From Lacrimispora saccharolytica (GTDB taxonomy: Bacteria; Bacillota; Clostridia; Lachnospirales; Lachnospiraceae), in the NCBI GenBank assembly GCA_021531795.1, contig JADYUL010000003.1, forward strand, positions 62,001 to 126,000: 64,000 nt of DNA. The letters are read 5' to 3'. Shown here one piece after another: positions 1 through 11,963 of this stretch. The notes beneath the pieces were generated by a model. The model searched no databases. It saw only the letters and a list, made by a program, of their open reading frames with translations, and was not told where the DNA came from. The translations under genes and the position numbers were made by a program. Each line of letters starts with the position of its first letter. The stretch's first letter is position 1.

Positions 1-705
1 AAGCTTCTTGCGGTCAATACCAATTATGCCAGCATGGTATCAGCTCCAAGCATCCACAGGAACAAACTTAAGCTTATTCAGCTTAGCAAGGTTAATTCTT
101 CTCAGCTGCTGGTGGTTGTGGTCGTTGAAGGTAATGTAATAAAGAACAGCATCATCAACACCAAGGAAGATATAAGCGAAGAGACAATACTTAAGTTAAA
201 CATTCTTCTGAACACCAATCTTAACGGTTTGGCAATAGAGGAGATAAACTTAGCACTTATAGCAGGGATCAAGCAAAAGGCAGGTATACACTCTGATATA
301 GTCAGTGAGGTTGTGGATTCGATAGCGGAAGCCATTCACAGCGAGGATGACCTACAGATATATACCTCCGGTGCCAACAACATCTTCAAGTATCCTGAGC
401 TTACGGAGAATAACAAGGCAAGTGAACTTATTGAGACCTTTGAAGAGAAGGGTGCTCTTGGCGAACTGGTGATACGTACACTGAGTGAAGAGGAGAACAC
501 CGGTATTCAGGTCTATATAGGCAATGAGAACCCGGTAGAAAGCATGAAGGATTGCAGTATTGTTACGGCGACCTACGACCTGGGAGACGGAATGAAGGGA
601 ACGATAGGAATCATCGGACCTAAGAGAATGGATTACGATAAAGTAGTCGATAACCTTAAGGGTGTGATGAAGCAGCTCGATTCAATATATAAGAAGGACG
701 AATAG
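1..705 (+). CDS. hrcA: Heat-inducible transcription repressor HrcA (5' end outside window)
   Basis: Repressor of class I heat-shock genes; in this family it binds CIRCE operators and is kept active by GroEL. Only the C-terminal 234 codons are present: the frame is open from base 1, so the first ATG at 34 is internal and the N-terminal winged helix and any CIRCE site lie upstream of the window. What is visible is the GAF-like dimerisation region, with the typical stretch around KLIQLSKVNSSQLLVVV early and the glycine-rich GDGMKGTIGIIGPKRM near the C-terminus. It is followed 17 bases later by grpE, giving the usual hrcA-grpE-dnaK-dnaJ order, which supports the call strongly. Confidence 0.93.
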   Translation, partial: KLLAVNTNYASMVSAPSIHRNKLKLIQLSKVNSSQLLVVVVVEGNVIKNSIINTKEDISEETILKLNILLNTNLNGLAIEEINLALIAGIKQKAGIHSDIVSEVVDSIAEAIHSEDDLQIYTSGANNIFKYPELTENNKASELIETFEEKGALGELVIRTLSEEENTGIQVYIGNENPVESMKDCSIVTATYDLGDGMKGTIGIIGPKRMDYDKVVDNLKGVMKQLDSIYKKDE

Positions 706-722
706 ACAGAAAGGAATAAGAT

Positions 723-1379
723 ATGGCAGAGAATACAGAGGAAATCCTCGATGAGGATAAGATGAACAATCCGGGAAAGGATGATGAGGTCGAAGCCGAC
801 AATACCGCTGATACAACAGAGGTTAACGAAGCAGAGACAGATGCAGATGCTTCCGTTTCGGATGCACCTTCAGAGGAAGCAGCCGATACCGACGCTAAGG
901 ATGAGAAGTGTAGCTGTAAGAAGGGCAGGAAGGACAAGAAGCTTGATGCCCTCGAGAGCAAGAATGCTGAGCTTGAAGACAGAGTTAAGCGTCAGATGGC
1001 TGAGTTTGAGAACTTCAGAAAGAGAACAGAGAAAGAGAAGTCTACCATGTTCGATATGGGAGCCAGAAGCGTTATCGAGAAGCTCCTTCCGGTTGTAGAC
1101 AACTTCGAAAGAGGACTTGCATCCATCACAGAGGAGCAGAGAGGCCCCGTATATGATGGTATGAACATGATATACAAGCAGCTGATGGATGAACTCGATA
1201 AAATGGATGTTAAGCCTATTGAGGCACTGGGACAGCCCTTCGACCCCAACCTCCACAACGCGGTAATGCAGGTTGAGAGTGAGGAGTTTGAGTCAGGCGT
1301 TGTAGCTCAGGAGCTTCAGAAGGGCTACACACATCATGGCAGTGTAGTAAGACACAGTATGGTTTCGGTTGTAAAATAG
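723..1379 (+). CDS. grpE: GrpE nucleotide exchange factor
   Basis: Co-chaperone that releases ADP from DnaK; cytosolic dimer. The 218 aa show an acidic, probably disordered N-terminus (about 1-60), a long helix/coiled coil (about 75-125, ending near LLPVVDNFERGL) and the C-terminal beta domain with GQPFDPNLHNAV and HHGSVVRHSMVSVVK. Just before the coiled coil there is a small CSC motif (C63, C65) followed by a lysine-rich run, which is not a usual GrpE feature and is of unknown meaning. It sits between hrcA and dnaK in the heat-shock operon. Confidence 0.97.
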   Translation: MAENTEEILDEDKMNNPGKDDEVEADNTADTTEVNEAETDADASVSDAPSEEAADTDAKDEKCSCKKGRKDKKLDALESKNAELEDRVKRQMAEFENFRKRTEKEKSTMFDMGARSVIEKLLPVVDNFERGLASITEEQRGPVYDGMNMIYKQLMDELDKMDVKPIEALGQPFDPNLHNAVMQVESEEFESGVVAQELQKGYTHHGSVVRHSMVSVVK

Positions 1380-1423
1380 CGAAGAACTGAGTCGTGAGTA
1401 ATTTTTCAATTAATGGATAATAA

Positions 1424-3328
<1,905 letters not shown>

Positions 3329-3333
3329 GAATA

Positions 3334-4515
3334 ATGGCTGAACAGAAAAGAGATTACTATGAGGTGCTGGGTGTTGACAGAAACGCCGATGATGCAGCAC
3401 TGAAAAAAGCATATCGTGTTCTTGCTAAGAAATATCATCCGGATATGAATCCCGGTGATGCCGAAGCGGAGAAGAAATTCAAGGAAGCCAGTGAGGCATA
3501 TGCTGTACTAAGCGATCCGGAGAAGAGACGCCAGTATGATCAGTTTGGTCATGCGGCCTTTGACGGAACCGGTGCAGGTGCCGGCGGCTTCGGAGGATTT
3601 GACTTCAACGGTACAGACTTCACTGATATGTTTGGAGATCTGTTTGGAGATTTGTTCGGCGGTGCAACCAGAAGAGGTGCAGCGAGCAATGGTCCGATGA
3701 AGGGTAGCAACGTACGTACTTCAGTGCGTATCACCTTCGAGGATGCTATCTTTGGCTGTGAGAAGGAGATAGAGCTTACCGTTAAGGAAGAGTGTAAGAC
3801 CTGTAAGGGTTCCGGCGCGAAGCCCGGAACCTCTCCCGTAACCTGTAGCAAGTGTGGAGGTAAGGGTCAGGTTGTATTCTCTCAGCAGTCATTCTTTGGT
3901 ACTGTACGTAATGTACAGACCTGTCCTGACTGCCAGGGCAGGGGCAAGGTGATTAAGGAGAAGTGTCCTGACTGTAGAGGAACGGGATACATTCCTATGA
4001 AGAAGAGATTTGCAGTGGATATTCCTGCAGGTATCGACAACGGACAGTGCAAGAGACTGTCAGGTCAGGGTGAGCCGGGAATCAACGGCGGACCAAGAGG
4101 AGATGTGCTTGTTGAGGTAATTGTCGGAAGACATCCGATATTCCAGAGGCAGGAGACCAACATATTCTCTACAGTGCCTATTTCATTCCCCATTGCTGCT
4201 TTGGGCGGTGAGATCGTAATAGATACTGTTGACGGTAAGGTGATCTATGAGGTTAAGCCGGGTACACAGACAGATACCAGAATCAGACTTAAGGGTAAGG
4301 GTGTTCCTTCACTTCGCAATAAGGAGATAAGAGGCGACCACTATGTTACACTCGTGGTTCAGGTTCCGGAGAAATTGCCTCATGAGGCCAAGTCGCTGCT
4401 TGAGAAGTATGACGAGGCGTATGATGACTCACTGAACTTTGCAAAGAGATTCCAGGAGTCAAAAAATAAAGGTGGTTCTGAGAAGGACACGAAGAAAAAG
4501 AAAAAGTTGTTTTAA
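3334..4515 (+). CDS. dnaJ: Chaperone DnaJ (Hsp40)
   Basis: Class A J-protein that delivers clients to DnaK and stimulates its ATPase. The 393 aa carry the J domain with the HPD motif at residues 35-37, a Gly/Phe-rich linker (about 75-115), four CxxCxGxG zinc repeats ([32 protein letters not shown]) and the two C-terminal substrate-binding beta domains, ending in a lysine-rich tail. It begins 5 bases after the dnaK stop, so translation is probably coupled. A terminator follows immediately and closes the heat-shock operon. Confidence 0.98.
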   Translation: MAEQKRDYYEVLGVDRNADDAALKKAYRVLAKKYHPDMNPGDAEAEKKFKEASEAYAVLSDPEKRRQYDQFGHAAFDGTGAGAGGFGGFDFNGTDFTDMFGDLFGDLFGGATRRGAASNGPMKGSNVRTSVRITFEDAIFGCEKEIELTVKEECKTCKGSGAKPGTSPVTCSKCGGKGQVVFSQQSFFGTVRNVQTCPDCQGRGKVIKEKCPDCRGTGYIPMKKRFAVDIPAGIDNGQCKRLSGQGEPGINGGPRGDVLVEVIVGRHPIFQRQETNIFSTVPISFPIAALGGEIVIDTVDGKVIYEVKPGTQTDTRIRLKGKGVPSLRNKEIRGDHYVTLVVQVPEKLPHEAKSLLEKYDEAYDDSLNFAKRFQESKNKGGSEKDTKKKKKLF

Positions 4516-4522
4516 ATAATAA

Positions 4523-4565
4523 GGGTTCGCGATTGGCCTCTTTGGCTAAAAGCGAATCCTTTTTT
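4523..4565 (+). terminator. Rho-independent terminator after dnaJ
   Basis: An 8-base arm GGGTTCGC (4523-4530) can pair with GCGAATCC (4552-4559; one G-T pair) and is followed by six T. It separates the heat-shock operon from the Sua5 gene. Confidence 0.85.
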
Positions 4566-4585
4566 GTGATATATTATAGAAAATG

Positions 4586-4594
4586 TGGTAGAAT
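4586..4594 (+). promoter_or_regulatory. Extended -10 promoter for the Sua5 gene
   Basis: TGG followed by TAGAAT (4589-4594) is an extended -10 element, preceded by a poor -35 candidate TTGTGA (4564-4569, 19-base spacer). The predicted transcription start at about 4600-4602 lies only a few bases before the ATG at 4605, implying a very short or absent 5' leader. Confidence 0.5.
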
Positions 4595-4604
4595 ATATAG
4601 GACT

Positions 4605-5672
4605 ATGAAAACGGAAATAGTATTCATTGATGAAAATAATATAGATCAGGATATAATAGACCGCGCCGGGGATATTATTAAGAGGGGTGGTCTGGTCGCT
4701 TTTCCCACAGAGACAGTCTACGGACTGGGTGGAGATGCCCTGAACAGAGAGTCGAGCAGGAAGATATATGCAGCAAAGGGAAGACCCAGTGACAATCCGC
4801 TGATTGTCCATATTGCCGATATGGAAGCACTTGACAGGATTGTAAGCGATATTCCGGCTTCGGCACTTAAGCTTGCGGACTATTTCTGGCCGGGACCCTT
4901 AACCATGATATTTTTTAAGAGTGATGCGGTACCGTATGATACGACGGGGGGTCTGGATACAGTTGCTGTAAGAATGCCGGTTGACTCAGTTGCACGCGCG
5001 TTTATCCGTGCTTCGGGTGGATATGTGGCGGCACCGAGTGCCAATATCTCGGGAAGACCGAGTCCAACCTCCGCCAGATTCGTCGAAGAGGATATGGACG
5101 GCCGGATAGACATGATAATTAAGGGCGATGATTCAAGGATCGGACTGGAGTCGACAATAGTTGACATAACAAGTGAAAAGCCAATGATACTGAGGCCCGG
5201 TTATATCACTAAGGAGATGCTTGAGGAAGTAGTGGGAGAGGTTACGATCGATCCAACCATTCTTGATGCGGCGTGTACTGAGAGGCCCAAGGCGCCGGGT
5301 ATGAGATACAGGCATTACGCACCTAAGGGTGACCTTACTGTTGTGAAGGGACCGGAGGATGAGGTTGTAGAATATATCAATTTAGCCTGTGCTTCAATGG
5401 AGTCTTCGGGGAAGAAGGTTGGAGTTATTGCGACCGGTGAGAATGTTTCTAACTACAGCTGCGCTAATATTAAGTGTGTGGGCAGCAGAACGGATGAGGA
5501 AGAAATAGCTCACAGACTGTACAGTATTCTCAGGGAATTTGATGATGAGGATATGGAGGTAATCTATTCGGAAGCCTTTGATGAAGGAGGGCTTGGCGGA
5601 GCAATTATGAACAGGCTGCTTAAGGCGGCAGGTCATCAGGTTATAGATTTAAGACAGGAGGAAGAAGAATGA
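4605..5672 (+). CDS. L-threonylcarbamoyladenylate synthase (Sua5/YwlC type)
   Basis: Makes threonylcarbamoyl-AMP from threonine, bicarbonate and ATP for the t6A37 modification of ANN-decoding tRNAs. The 355 aa have the YrdC domain in the first ~200 residues (GGLVAFPTETVYGLGGDA; AAKGRPSDNPLIVHI; AAPSANISGRPSPTSA) and the Sua5 C-terminal domain (APGMRYRHYAPKGDL onward), the longer Sua5 architecture rather than TsaC. The open frame extends upstream to 4533, but that part overlaps the dnaJ terminator and the promoter, so I use ATG 4605. The stop overlaps the rpiB start (ATGA). Confidence 0.92.
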   Translation: MKTEIVFIDENNIDQDIIDRAGDIIKRGGLVAFPTETVYGLGGDALNRESSRKIYAAKGRPSDNPLIVHIADMEALDRIVSDIPASALKLADYFWPGPLTMIFFKSDAVPYDTTGGLDTVAVRMPVDSVARAFIRASGGYVAAPSANISGRPSPTSARFVEEDMDGRIDMIIKGDDSRIGLESTIVDITSEKPMILRPGYITKEMLEEVVGEVTIDPTILDAACTERPKAPGMRYRHYAPKGDLTVVKGPEDEVVEYINLACASMESSGKKVGVIATGENVSNYSCANIKCVGSRTDEEEIAHRLYSILREFDDEDMEVIYSEAFDEGGLGGAIMNRLLKAAGHQVIDLRQEEEE

Positions 5673-6100
5673 AGGTATCTATCGGATGTGATCATGGCGG
5701 ATATGACCTCAAGGAGGAGATTAAGAAGCACCTTATCGAGCGAGGAATAGAAGTAGTTGATGTGGGCTGCGACAGGAAGGAGAGATGTGATTATCCCATT
5801 TATGGTCGTGAGGCTGCACTTAAGGTGGCAGATAAGACTTGTGATAAGGGGATTGTAATCTGTACAACGGGAATCGGCATTTCAATTACTGCCAACAAGG
5901 TTAAGGGAATCAGATGTGCGCTCTGCTCGGAGCCGTTGTCGGCTAAGATGACAAGACTTCACAATGATGCCAATATGCTTGCCATGGGTGCCGCACTGAT
6001 TGGCATCAACATGGCAAAGGAGATTACAGACACATTCTTGGATACACCATTCTCGGGTGATGAGAGACACCAGAAGAGAATTGATCTTATAGAAGGGTAA
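5669..6100 (+). CDS. rpiB: Ribose-5-phosphate isomerase B
   Basis: Interconverts ribose-5-phosphate and ribulose-5-phosphate in the pentose phosphate pathway. The 143 aa have the RpiB/LacAB fold markers GCDHGGYDLKEEI at the N-terminus, the catalytic-cysteine loop ICTTGIGISITANK (about 70-83) and HNDANMLAMGA. The ATG overlaps the stop of the Sua5 gene, so translation is coupled. It feeds PRPP-dependent steps such as upp, the next gene. Confidence 0.95.
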   Translation: MKVSIGCDHGGYDLKEEIKKHLIERGIEVVDVGCDRKERCDYPIYGREAALKVADKTCDKGIVICTTGIGISITANKVKGIRCALCSEPLSAKMTRLHNDANMLAMGAALIGINMAKEITDTFLDTPFSGDERHQKRIDLIEG

Positions 6101-6136
6101 TATTATTGGGGCAGGAACCCGGTTAAGGAGGTTATT

Positions 6137-6766
6137 ATGGCAAAAGTAGTAATTATGGATCATCCACTCATTAAACACAAGATTGGATACATCAGAAGGG
6201 AAGAGACAGGTACCAAGGACTTCCGTCAGACAGTATCGGAGATTGCAATGCTCATCTGTTATGAGGCTACCAGAGATCTGGAGCTTTCGGATGTTACGAT
6301 TAAGACTCCTATCTGTGAGACTACGGTTAAGGAACTTAAGGGCAAGAAGATGGCAATCATTCCAATCTTGAGAGCAGGACTCGGTATGGTGGACGGAGTG
6401 CTTGAACTTATTCCGGCAGCCAAGGTTGGACATATCGGACTGTACAGAGACCCTGAGACACATAAGCCTGTAGAATATTACTGCAAGCTTCCTGAGGACT
6501 GTGGTGAGAGAGAGGTATTCGTTGTAGATCCCATGCTTGCAACAGGCGGTTCGGCAGCAGCTGCAATATCTATGCTTAAGGATAAGGGCTGTAAGAACAT
6601 CCACTTTATGTGTATAATTGCAGCACCGGAGGGCTTAGAGGTACTTAAGGAGGCTCATCCTGACGTGGACATCTATGTCGGAGCCTTAGATGAGAAGCTG
6701 AACGAGCACGCATATATTGTTCCGGGACTCGGAGATGCAGGAGACAGAATCTTCGGAACCAAATAA
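6137..6766 (+). CDS. upp: Uracil phosphoribosyltransferase
   Basis: Salvages uracil to UMP with PRPP. The 209 aa match the family length; the PRPP loop is [15 protein letters not shown] (about 132-146), with the [12 protein letters not shown] region near 75 and the C-terminal [20 protein letters not shown] sits 7-8 bases before the ATG. It lies in a nucleotide-metabolism run between rpiB and a dCMP deaminase. Confidence 0.97.
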   Translation: MAKVVIMDHPLIKHKIGYIRREETGTKDFRQTVSEIAMLICYEATRDLELSDVTIKTPICETTVKELKGKKMAIIPILRAGLGMVDGVLELIPAAKVGHIGLYRDPETHKPVEYYCKLPEDCGEREVFVVDPMLATGGSAAAAISMLKDKGCKNIHFMCIIAAPEGLEVLKEAHPDVDIYVGALDEKLNEHAYIVPGLGDAGDRIFGTK

Positions 6767-6777
6767 ACGGGGTTTAC

Positions 6778-7257
6778 ATGAAAAGAGAAGACTACATAAG
6801 ATGGGATGAATATTTTATGGGGATATCAAAGCTTGCGGGCATGAGATCCAAGGATCCCAACACCCAGGTGGGTGCCTGTATCGTAAGCGAGGATAACAAT
6901 ATTCTGTCCATGGGCTATAACGGTTTTCCCAAGGGATGCTCAGATGATGATTTTCCGTGGGACAGAGAAGGTGATATGCTTCACAGCAAGTATGCCTATG
7001 TTACCCACAGTGAATTGAATGCAATACTTAATTTCAGAGGTGGCAGCTTAGAGGGCAGTAAATTGTATGTGTCGCTTTTTCCATGCAATGAGTGTGCCAA
7101 GGCTATCATTCAAAGCGGAATCAAGACAGTCATCTATGACAGTGACAAATACAACGGAACGCCGGGAAATACAGCTGCCAAGCGGATGTTTGATGCGGCC
7201 GGCGTAACCTACGTGAAATATGAACATACAGGAAGAACCTTATCCATTGATGTATAG
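6778..7257 (+). CDS. dCMP deaminase family protein (ComEB type)
   Basis: Zinc-dependent deaminase that most likely turns dCMP into dUMP for dTMP synthesis. The 159 aa contain the zinc ligands: HSE in VTHSELNAIL (about 79-88, HSE replacing the usual HAE) and PCNEC (about 105). The N-terminal DPNTQVGACIV and GYNGFPKG are typical of deoxycytidylate deaminases. It starts 11 bases after upp. The competence name comEB is used for homologues, but nothing here speaks of competence. Confidence 0.9.
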   Translation: MKREDYIRWDEYFMGISKLAGMRSKDPNTQVGACIVSEDNNILSMGYNGFPKGCSDDDFPWDREGDMLHSKYAYVTHSELNAILNFRGGSLEGSKLYVSLFPCNECAKAIIQSGIKTVIYDSDKYNGTPGNTAAKRMFDAAGVTYVKYEHTGRTLSIDV

Positions 7258-7267
7258 GTAATCACCA

Positions 7268-8434
7268 ATGAATAAAAAGAGACGCAGACTTGGGGCTACG
7301 TTGCTGGTAATTCTGCTCATATTGCTGTGGCTGCCGTCTATTGAGGCTAAGGCCGACATAGATGCGCTTAAGAACCGGATAGAAGAGGCAGAGCGGAATC
7401 ATCAGCAGACCAAGGACAATCTTAAGAACACACAAGATAATATCGATGCATTGACCTTTGTCAAGGATGGACTACAAGGCAAGCTTAATCAGCTGACCAG
7501 CCAGCTTACCGAGGTAAGTGATAATCTCGCCGAACTTGAGGATAAGATTGATTCAAAAAACGCGGAGATTGAGACTACAACAGAGGATCTAAACGAAGCG
7601 ATTGCCGAGGAAAATGCCCAATACGAGGCTATGAAGGCGCGAATCAAGTTTATCTATGAAAAGAAGGATCAGACATATCTGGACATATTGGTCAGTTCAA
7701 CAGGCTTCGCCGATGCCATGAACAAGGCAGGCTACATTGAAGAACTTGCGGAATATGATAGGCAGAAACTTGACGAATTCAAGGCGACCAGGCAGAAGGT
7801 GGAGGAACTCAAGGCTAAGCTTGAGGATGAGAAGGCTACACTTGATGAATATCATGAGGAGACATATGCAGAGCAGCAGAAGGTAGCAGGATATGTAAGC
7901 GATACTTCCAGCTCAATTACGCAGTATTCCGGTCAGATTAAGCAGGCGGAGGCGCTGGCCGACGCGATTGAGGAGCAGGCCAAGCAGGAGGCACAGGATA
8001 TTGCCGCGCTTAAGAAACAGCTGGCGGAAGAGATTGCCATGTCAAAACTTGCTGCCCAGTCTGAGTGGAGAGATATATCCGAGGTACAGTTTGCCGAGGG
8101 TGACAGAATGCTTCTGGCCAATCTCATCTATTGTGAAGCAGGCAATCAGCCCTACGCGGGACAGCTCGCAGTCGGAAGTGTTGTAATAAACAGGGTGCTC
8201 AGTTCTGTCTATCCTGATACTGTTGTCGGTGTTATCTATCAGAACAAGCAGTTCTCTCCGGTGGGCGACGGACATCTGGCCCTTGCGCTTGCGGAGAATA
8301 AGGCAACAGCAGCCTGCTACAAGGCAGCTGATGAGGCCATGGCAGGTCAGACGAATGTCGGCAACTGTGTTTACTTCAGAACCCCTGTTGAGGGTCTCTC
8401 TGGAATCCAGATTGGTGATCACATATTCTATTAA
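7268..8434 (+). CDS. Secreted coiled-coil protein with SleB-type cell-wall hydrolase domain
   Basis: Probable exported peptidoglycan hydrolase. The 388 aa begin with KKRRR and a hydrophobic signal peptide ending near EAKA (about residue 29), then a long coiled coil (about 30-255) rich in Glu, Lys and Gln, then a Hydrolase_2/SleB domain (about 270-388) with ANLIYCEAGNQPYAGQLAVG and GNCVYFRTP. The Glu of IYCEAGNQ fits the family's catalytic position. The coiled coil is clearly related to that of the NlpC/P60 protein at 50603, for example EAMKARIKFIYEK here and EAMKKRIQYMYEK there. SleB domains are known from spore-cortex enzymes but also occur in vegetative wall hydrolases; which applies here is not visible. 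Confidence 0.88.
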   Translation: MNKKRRRLGATLLVILLILLWLPSIEAKADIDALKNRIEEAERNHQQTKDNLKNTQDNIDALTFVKDGLQGKLNQLTSQLTEVSDNLAELEDKIDSKNAEIETTTEDLNEAIAEENAQYEAMKARIKFIYEKKDQTYLDILVSSTGFADAMNKAGYIEELAEYDRQKLDEFKATRQKVEELKAKLEDEKATLDEYHEETYAEQQKVAGYVSDTSSSITQYSGQIKQAEALADAIEEQAKQEAQDIAALKKQLAEEIAMSKLAAQSEWRDISEVQFAEGDRMLLANLIYCEAGNQPYAGQLAVGSVVINRVLSSVYPDTVVGVIYQNKQFSPVGDGHLALALAENKATAACYKAADEAMAGQTNVGNCVYFRTPVEGLSGIQIGDHIFY

Positions 8435-8446
8435 ATCAATTATTGT

Positions 8447-8487
8447 AAAAAGCGCGGAGGACCTAAATGTAAGTCTCCGCGCTTTTT
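8447..8487. terminator. Bidirectional terminator between convergent genes
   Basis: A perfect 13-bp stem, AAAAAGCGCGGAG (8447-8459) with CTCCGCGCTTTTT (8475-8487). A-tract and T-tract flank it, so it can act for the SleB gene on the plus strand and the DUF402 gene on the minus strand. Confidence 0.9.
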
Positions 8488-8525
8488 ACATATCCGAATC
8501 TGTAATATAACAGTTATTCCGAGTA

Positions 8526-8999
8526 TTATTCGTCGATGTTCAGTACATCGGTATATTTATTAAAATTGCCCGCCTGGATTGTGGTGATTAGTGTACCTAA
8601 CTGCTTAACTGACAAAAAGAATCTGTCATCGTCGATCAATTTCTTCTCTCTTGCTTCACACAGCTCGTCGATATCGAGGACATTCATAATACCATGCGGG
8701 TCGACGGTAACGTCAGCGAGAAGGTCGATAACGGTTATTTCGTTTTTGTCACTGCTGTAATTGGCAGTAATAATGTCGCAATACCAGTAGAGGAGCGAGC
8801 CGTCCGCCTTAAGAAATTTACTCACCTTGACCCCGTCATCAAAGAAGTAGGCAGAGTAGCCGTGAGTGAAATCATGGCGTGGATGGAGAACCTCCCATTT
8901 GGTGACGAGCACATTGTTTTCGTGACTTAAGATGATGTCATCCTTAAGCTCGATTAATTCATCGGGAATAAGGCGCCTGCGATAAAGTTTTATTGCCAT
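8526..8999 (-). CDS. DUF402 domain protein
   Basis: A 157-aa soluble protein with the DUF402 signature: YFFDDGVKVSKFLKADGS followed by LLYWYCDI and a VIDLLADVTVDPHG stretch with conserved acidic residues. Some members of this family are metal-dependent nucleoside di/triphosphatases, so a similar activity is possible but not shown here. It is a single-gene unit on the minus strand, divergent from the ATP synthase operon and convergent with the SleB gene. Confidence 0.82.
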   Translation of the reverse strand: MAIKLYRRRLIPDELIELKDDIILSHENNVLVTKWEVLHPRHDFTHGYSAYFFDDGVKVSKFLKADGSLLYWYCDIITANYSSDKNEITVIDLLADVTVDPHGIMNVLDIDELCEAREKKLIDDDRFFLSVKQLGTLITTIQAGNFNKYTDVLNIDE

Positions 9000-9074
9000 A
9001 TGTTCTCTCCGATTAAATATCTGTCAACGGGTATTTTACTCGATTTTAACTGTTAATTTCACCCTCGTCAATTC

Positions 9075-9103
9075 TTTACAGAGTGTAAGTATTTTAGTAT
9101 AAT
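9075..9103 (+). promoter_or_regulatory. Promoter of the ATP synthase operon
   Basis: TTTACA (9075-9080), a 17-base spacer and a perfect TATAAT (9098-9103), about 30 bases before the GTG start of the first small atp gene. Confidence 0.8.
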
Positions 9104-9133
9104 GATATAGATTGATTTTAGGTAAGGAAAATA

Positions 9134-9388
9134 GTGGAAAACAAGCGAAATTACTTAAGATTACTTACATACATTACACAGTTTGCTATCAATATGATAG
9201 TGCCGATAGGACTATGCTCCTTTTTGGGTTATCTGATTGACAGTAAACTGGACACGTCTGTATTTTTTATTATTCTGTTCTTTTTGGGTGCGATCGCCGG
9301 CGGACGGAATATATACATTCTGGCTAAGAGAGAAATGAGGAACGACAATGCTTGCAAGGGCAGTAGAACTTCTTCAAAAGATAAATGA
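9134..9388 (+). CDS. AtpZ/AtpI-like small membrane protein
   Basis: An 84-aa protein with two predicted transmembrane helices (about 12-32 and 43-62), the second followed by GGRNIYILAKRE, which resembles the AtpZ/AtpI family that precedes F-type ATPase genes and is linked to c-ring assembly or magnesium supply. The start is GTG 9134 with an AAGGAA-type site. Its end overlaps the next gene by 41 bases in another frame. Confidence 0.75.
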   Translation: MENKRNYLRLLTYITQFAINMIVPIGLCSFLGYLIDSKLDTSVFFIILFFLGAIAGGRNIYILAKREMRNDNACKGSRTSSKDK

Positions 9389-9781
9389 GGAACTGTTGGA
9401 ACTTCTGATAGGAATTCTGATTTGGGGCGGTTTTGCACAGCTTGCATTTGTTTGGTTTGTGCCTGATAAAAAAATCTATTCGCTTTGTTTATGGATAGGA
9501 ATCGGACTGGCCGCTTTTGCTGCAGTACATATGTGGTGGTCGATAGACAGGAACCTAAGTGAGAATTCGGGCAATGAGAAGCGGGCTCAGGCTAAAGGGA
9601 ATCTGTATTACATGATAAGATATTTTATTGCCCTCTTCGTGTTCTATATGGTTGCCAAGTACTACGGACCTTACTTCTTAGCGGCAGCATTGGGTGAACG
9701 TGGAATTTCGGTGGCAGCTCATATGCAGCCGATAGTAAAGAGATTTATTTACGATAAATATATAAAAAGGGAGGTTACATT

Positions 9782-9785
<4 letters not shown>
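9348..9785 (+). CDS. AtpI-like membrane protein upstream of atpB
   Basis: A 145-aa protein with four predicted transmembrane helices (about 20-37, 44-64, 83-103, 105-118), basic residues between them and a positively charged tail. Position between the AtpZ-like gene and atpB, with overlaps at both ends, suggests an ATP synthase assembly factor of the AtpI type. I see no unique motif, so the assignment rests on context. Confidence 0.65.
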
Positions 9786-10806
<1,021 letters not shown>

Positions 10807-10845
10807 AACCTTTCGGTAGAATTCTTAAGAAAGGAGGCAAATACG

Positions 10846-11406
10846 TTGAGTAATATTGGAACAGGTCTGCTTTTGGCAGCGGATGTTATGGAAGACAGAT
10901 TGTTTAATATCGATTTCCAGTTGTTGGCTGATGCTACTCTGACATTAATTGCTGTCATTGCATTATTCTTCTTCGCATCATATTTCTTCTTCAATCCGGC
11001 AAGAGAATTCTTGCAGAAGCGTCAGGACAAGATTAAGGAAGAACTTGATACAGCTAAGGAGAGCATGGATTCAGCCAATGCCCTTAAGGAAGAATATGAG
11101 CAGAAGCTTCGTGAAATAAACAAAGAAGCAGAGACAATTCTTAGTGAAGCAAGAAAGAAAGCTCTTGATAATGAAGCATCGATAGTAGCTAAGGCTAAGG
11201 AAGATGCCAGAGGTATTATTGAGAGAGCCAATACTGAGGCTGAGCTTGAGAAACAGCGCGTAGCCGATGACGTTAAGAAAGAGATGATTAACGTTGCGTC
11301 TGCTATGGCTAAGAAGGTTATTGGCGATAACATGGATATCAATGTCCAGGATCGTCTTGTAGAAGACACATTGAAGGAAATAGGTGATGGAACATGGCAA
11401 AGCTAA
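10846..11406 (+). CDS. atpF: F-type ATP synthase subunit b
   Basis: Peripheral-stalk subunit: one N-terminal membrane helix (about 25-47, ending FFNPAREFLQKR) and a long Glu/Lys/Ala-rich dimerising coiled coil. 186 aa. The start is a TTG at 10846 supported by AAGGAGG (10831-10837). It overlaps atpH by 13 bases. Confidence 0.95.
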   Translation: MSNIGTGLLLAADVMEDRLFNIDFQLLADATLTLIAVIALFFFASYFFFNPAREFLQKRQDKIKEELDTAKESMDSANALKEEYEQKLREINKEAETILSEARKKALDNEASIVAKAKEDARGIIERANTEAELEKQRVADDVKKEMINVASAMAKKVIGDNMDINVQDRLVEDTLKEIGDGTWQS

Positions 11407-11942
11407 TATCTAAGACCTATGGTGATGCCCTGTTAAGTATAGCCGTGGAAGAGGATAAGCTTGATTCCTTCGATGAGGAAGTGGTTGCGTTAAGAGAGGT
11501 ATTGAAAGACAATCCGGATCTTGGCAGCTGCATCAATAATCCGAGAATAAGTGTTGATGATAAGCTTGATATCATAAGCAATGTATTCACGGGAAGGATT
11601 ACAGACGAGCTTTTGGGATTCTTAAAGATCGTAGTCGAGAAGAACAGATTCGACTGCATCGATGAGATACTGGAGTATTTCATTGACGAGGTTAAGAAAC
11701 TGAAGGGCATTGGAGTGGCTTATGTGACCACACCGTCAGAACTTAGCGATGAGCAGAAGAAGATGGTGGAAGCTAAGCTGTTAGGCACTACAGACTATAA
11801 GACTATGGAGATGCATTACCTCATTAATGAAGAACTTATTGGTGGAATGCAGATTCGTATCGGAGACAGAATCGTAGACAGTAGTGTACAGACAAAGATT
11901 ATGAAGCTCAAGCAGGATTTGATTAAAATTCAGCTTGGTTAG
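11394..11942 (+). CDS. atpH: F-type ATP synthase subunit delta
   Basis: Links the F1 head to the b stalk (OSCP homologue). The 182 aa include the N-terminal helical bundle starting AKLISKTYGDALLSIA and the C-terminal conserved block NEELIGGMQIRIGDRIVDSS. It overlaps atpF and precedes atpA. Confidence 0.96.
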   Translation: MAKLISKTYGDALLSIAVEEDKLDSFDEEVVALREVLKDNPDLGSCINNPRISVDDKLDIISNVFTGRITDELLGFLKIVVEKNRFDCIDEILEYFIDEVKKLKGIGVAYVTTPSELSDEQKKMVEAKLLGTTDYKTMEMHYLINEELIGGMQIRIGDRIVDSSVQTKIMKLKQDLIKIQLG

Positions 11943-11963
11943 AAGGTAGAAAGGAACAGATCC

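Noticed and set aside
870-1256. Minus-strand ORFs opposite grpE, dnaK, the atp genes and others
   Set aside because: They are shadows of well-supported genes, without ribosome sites or family features.
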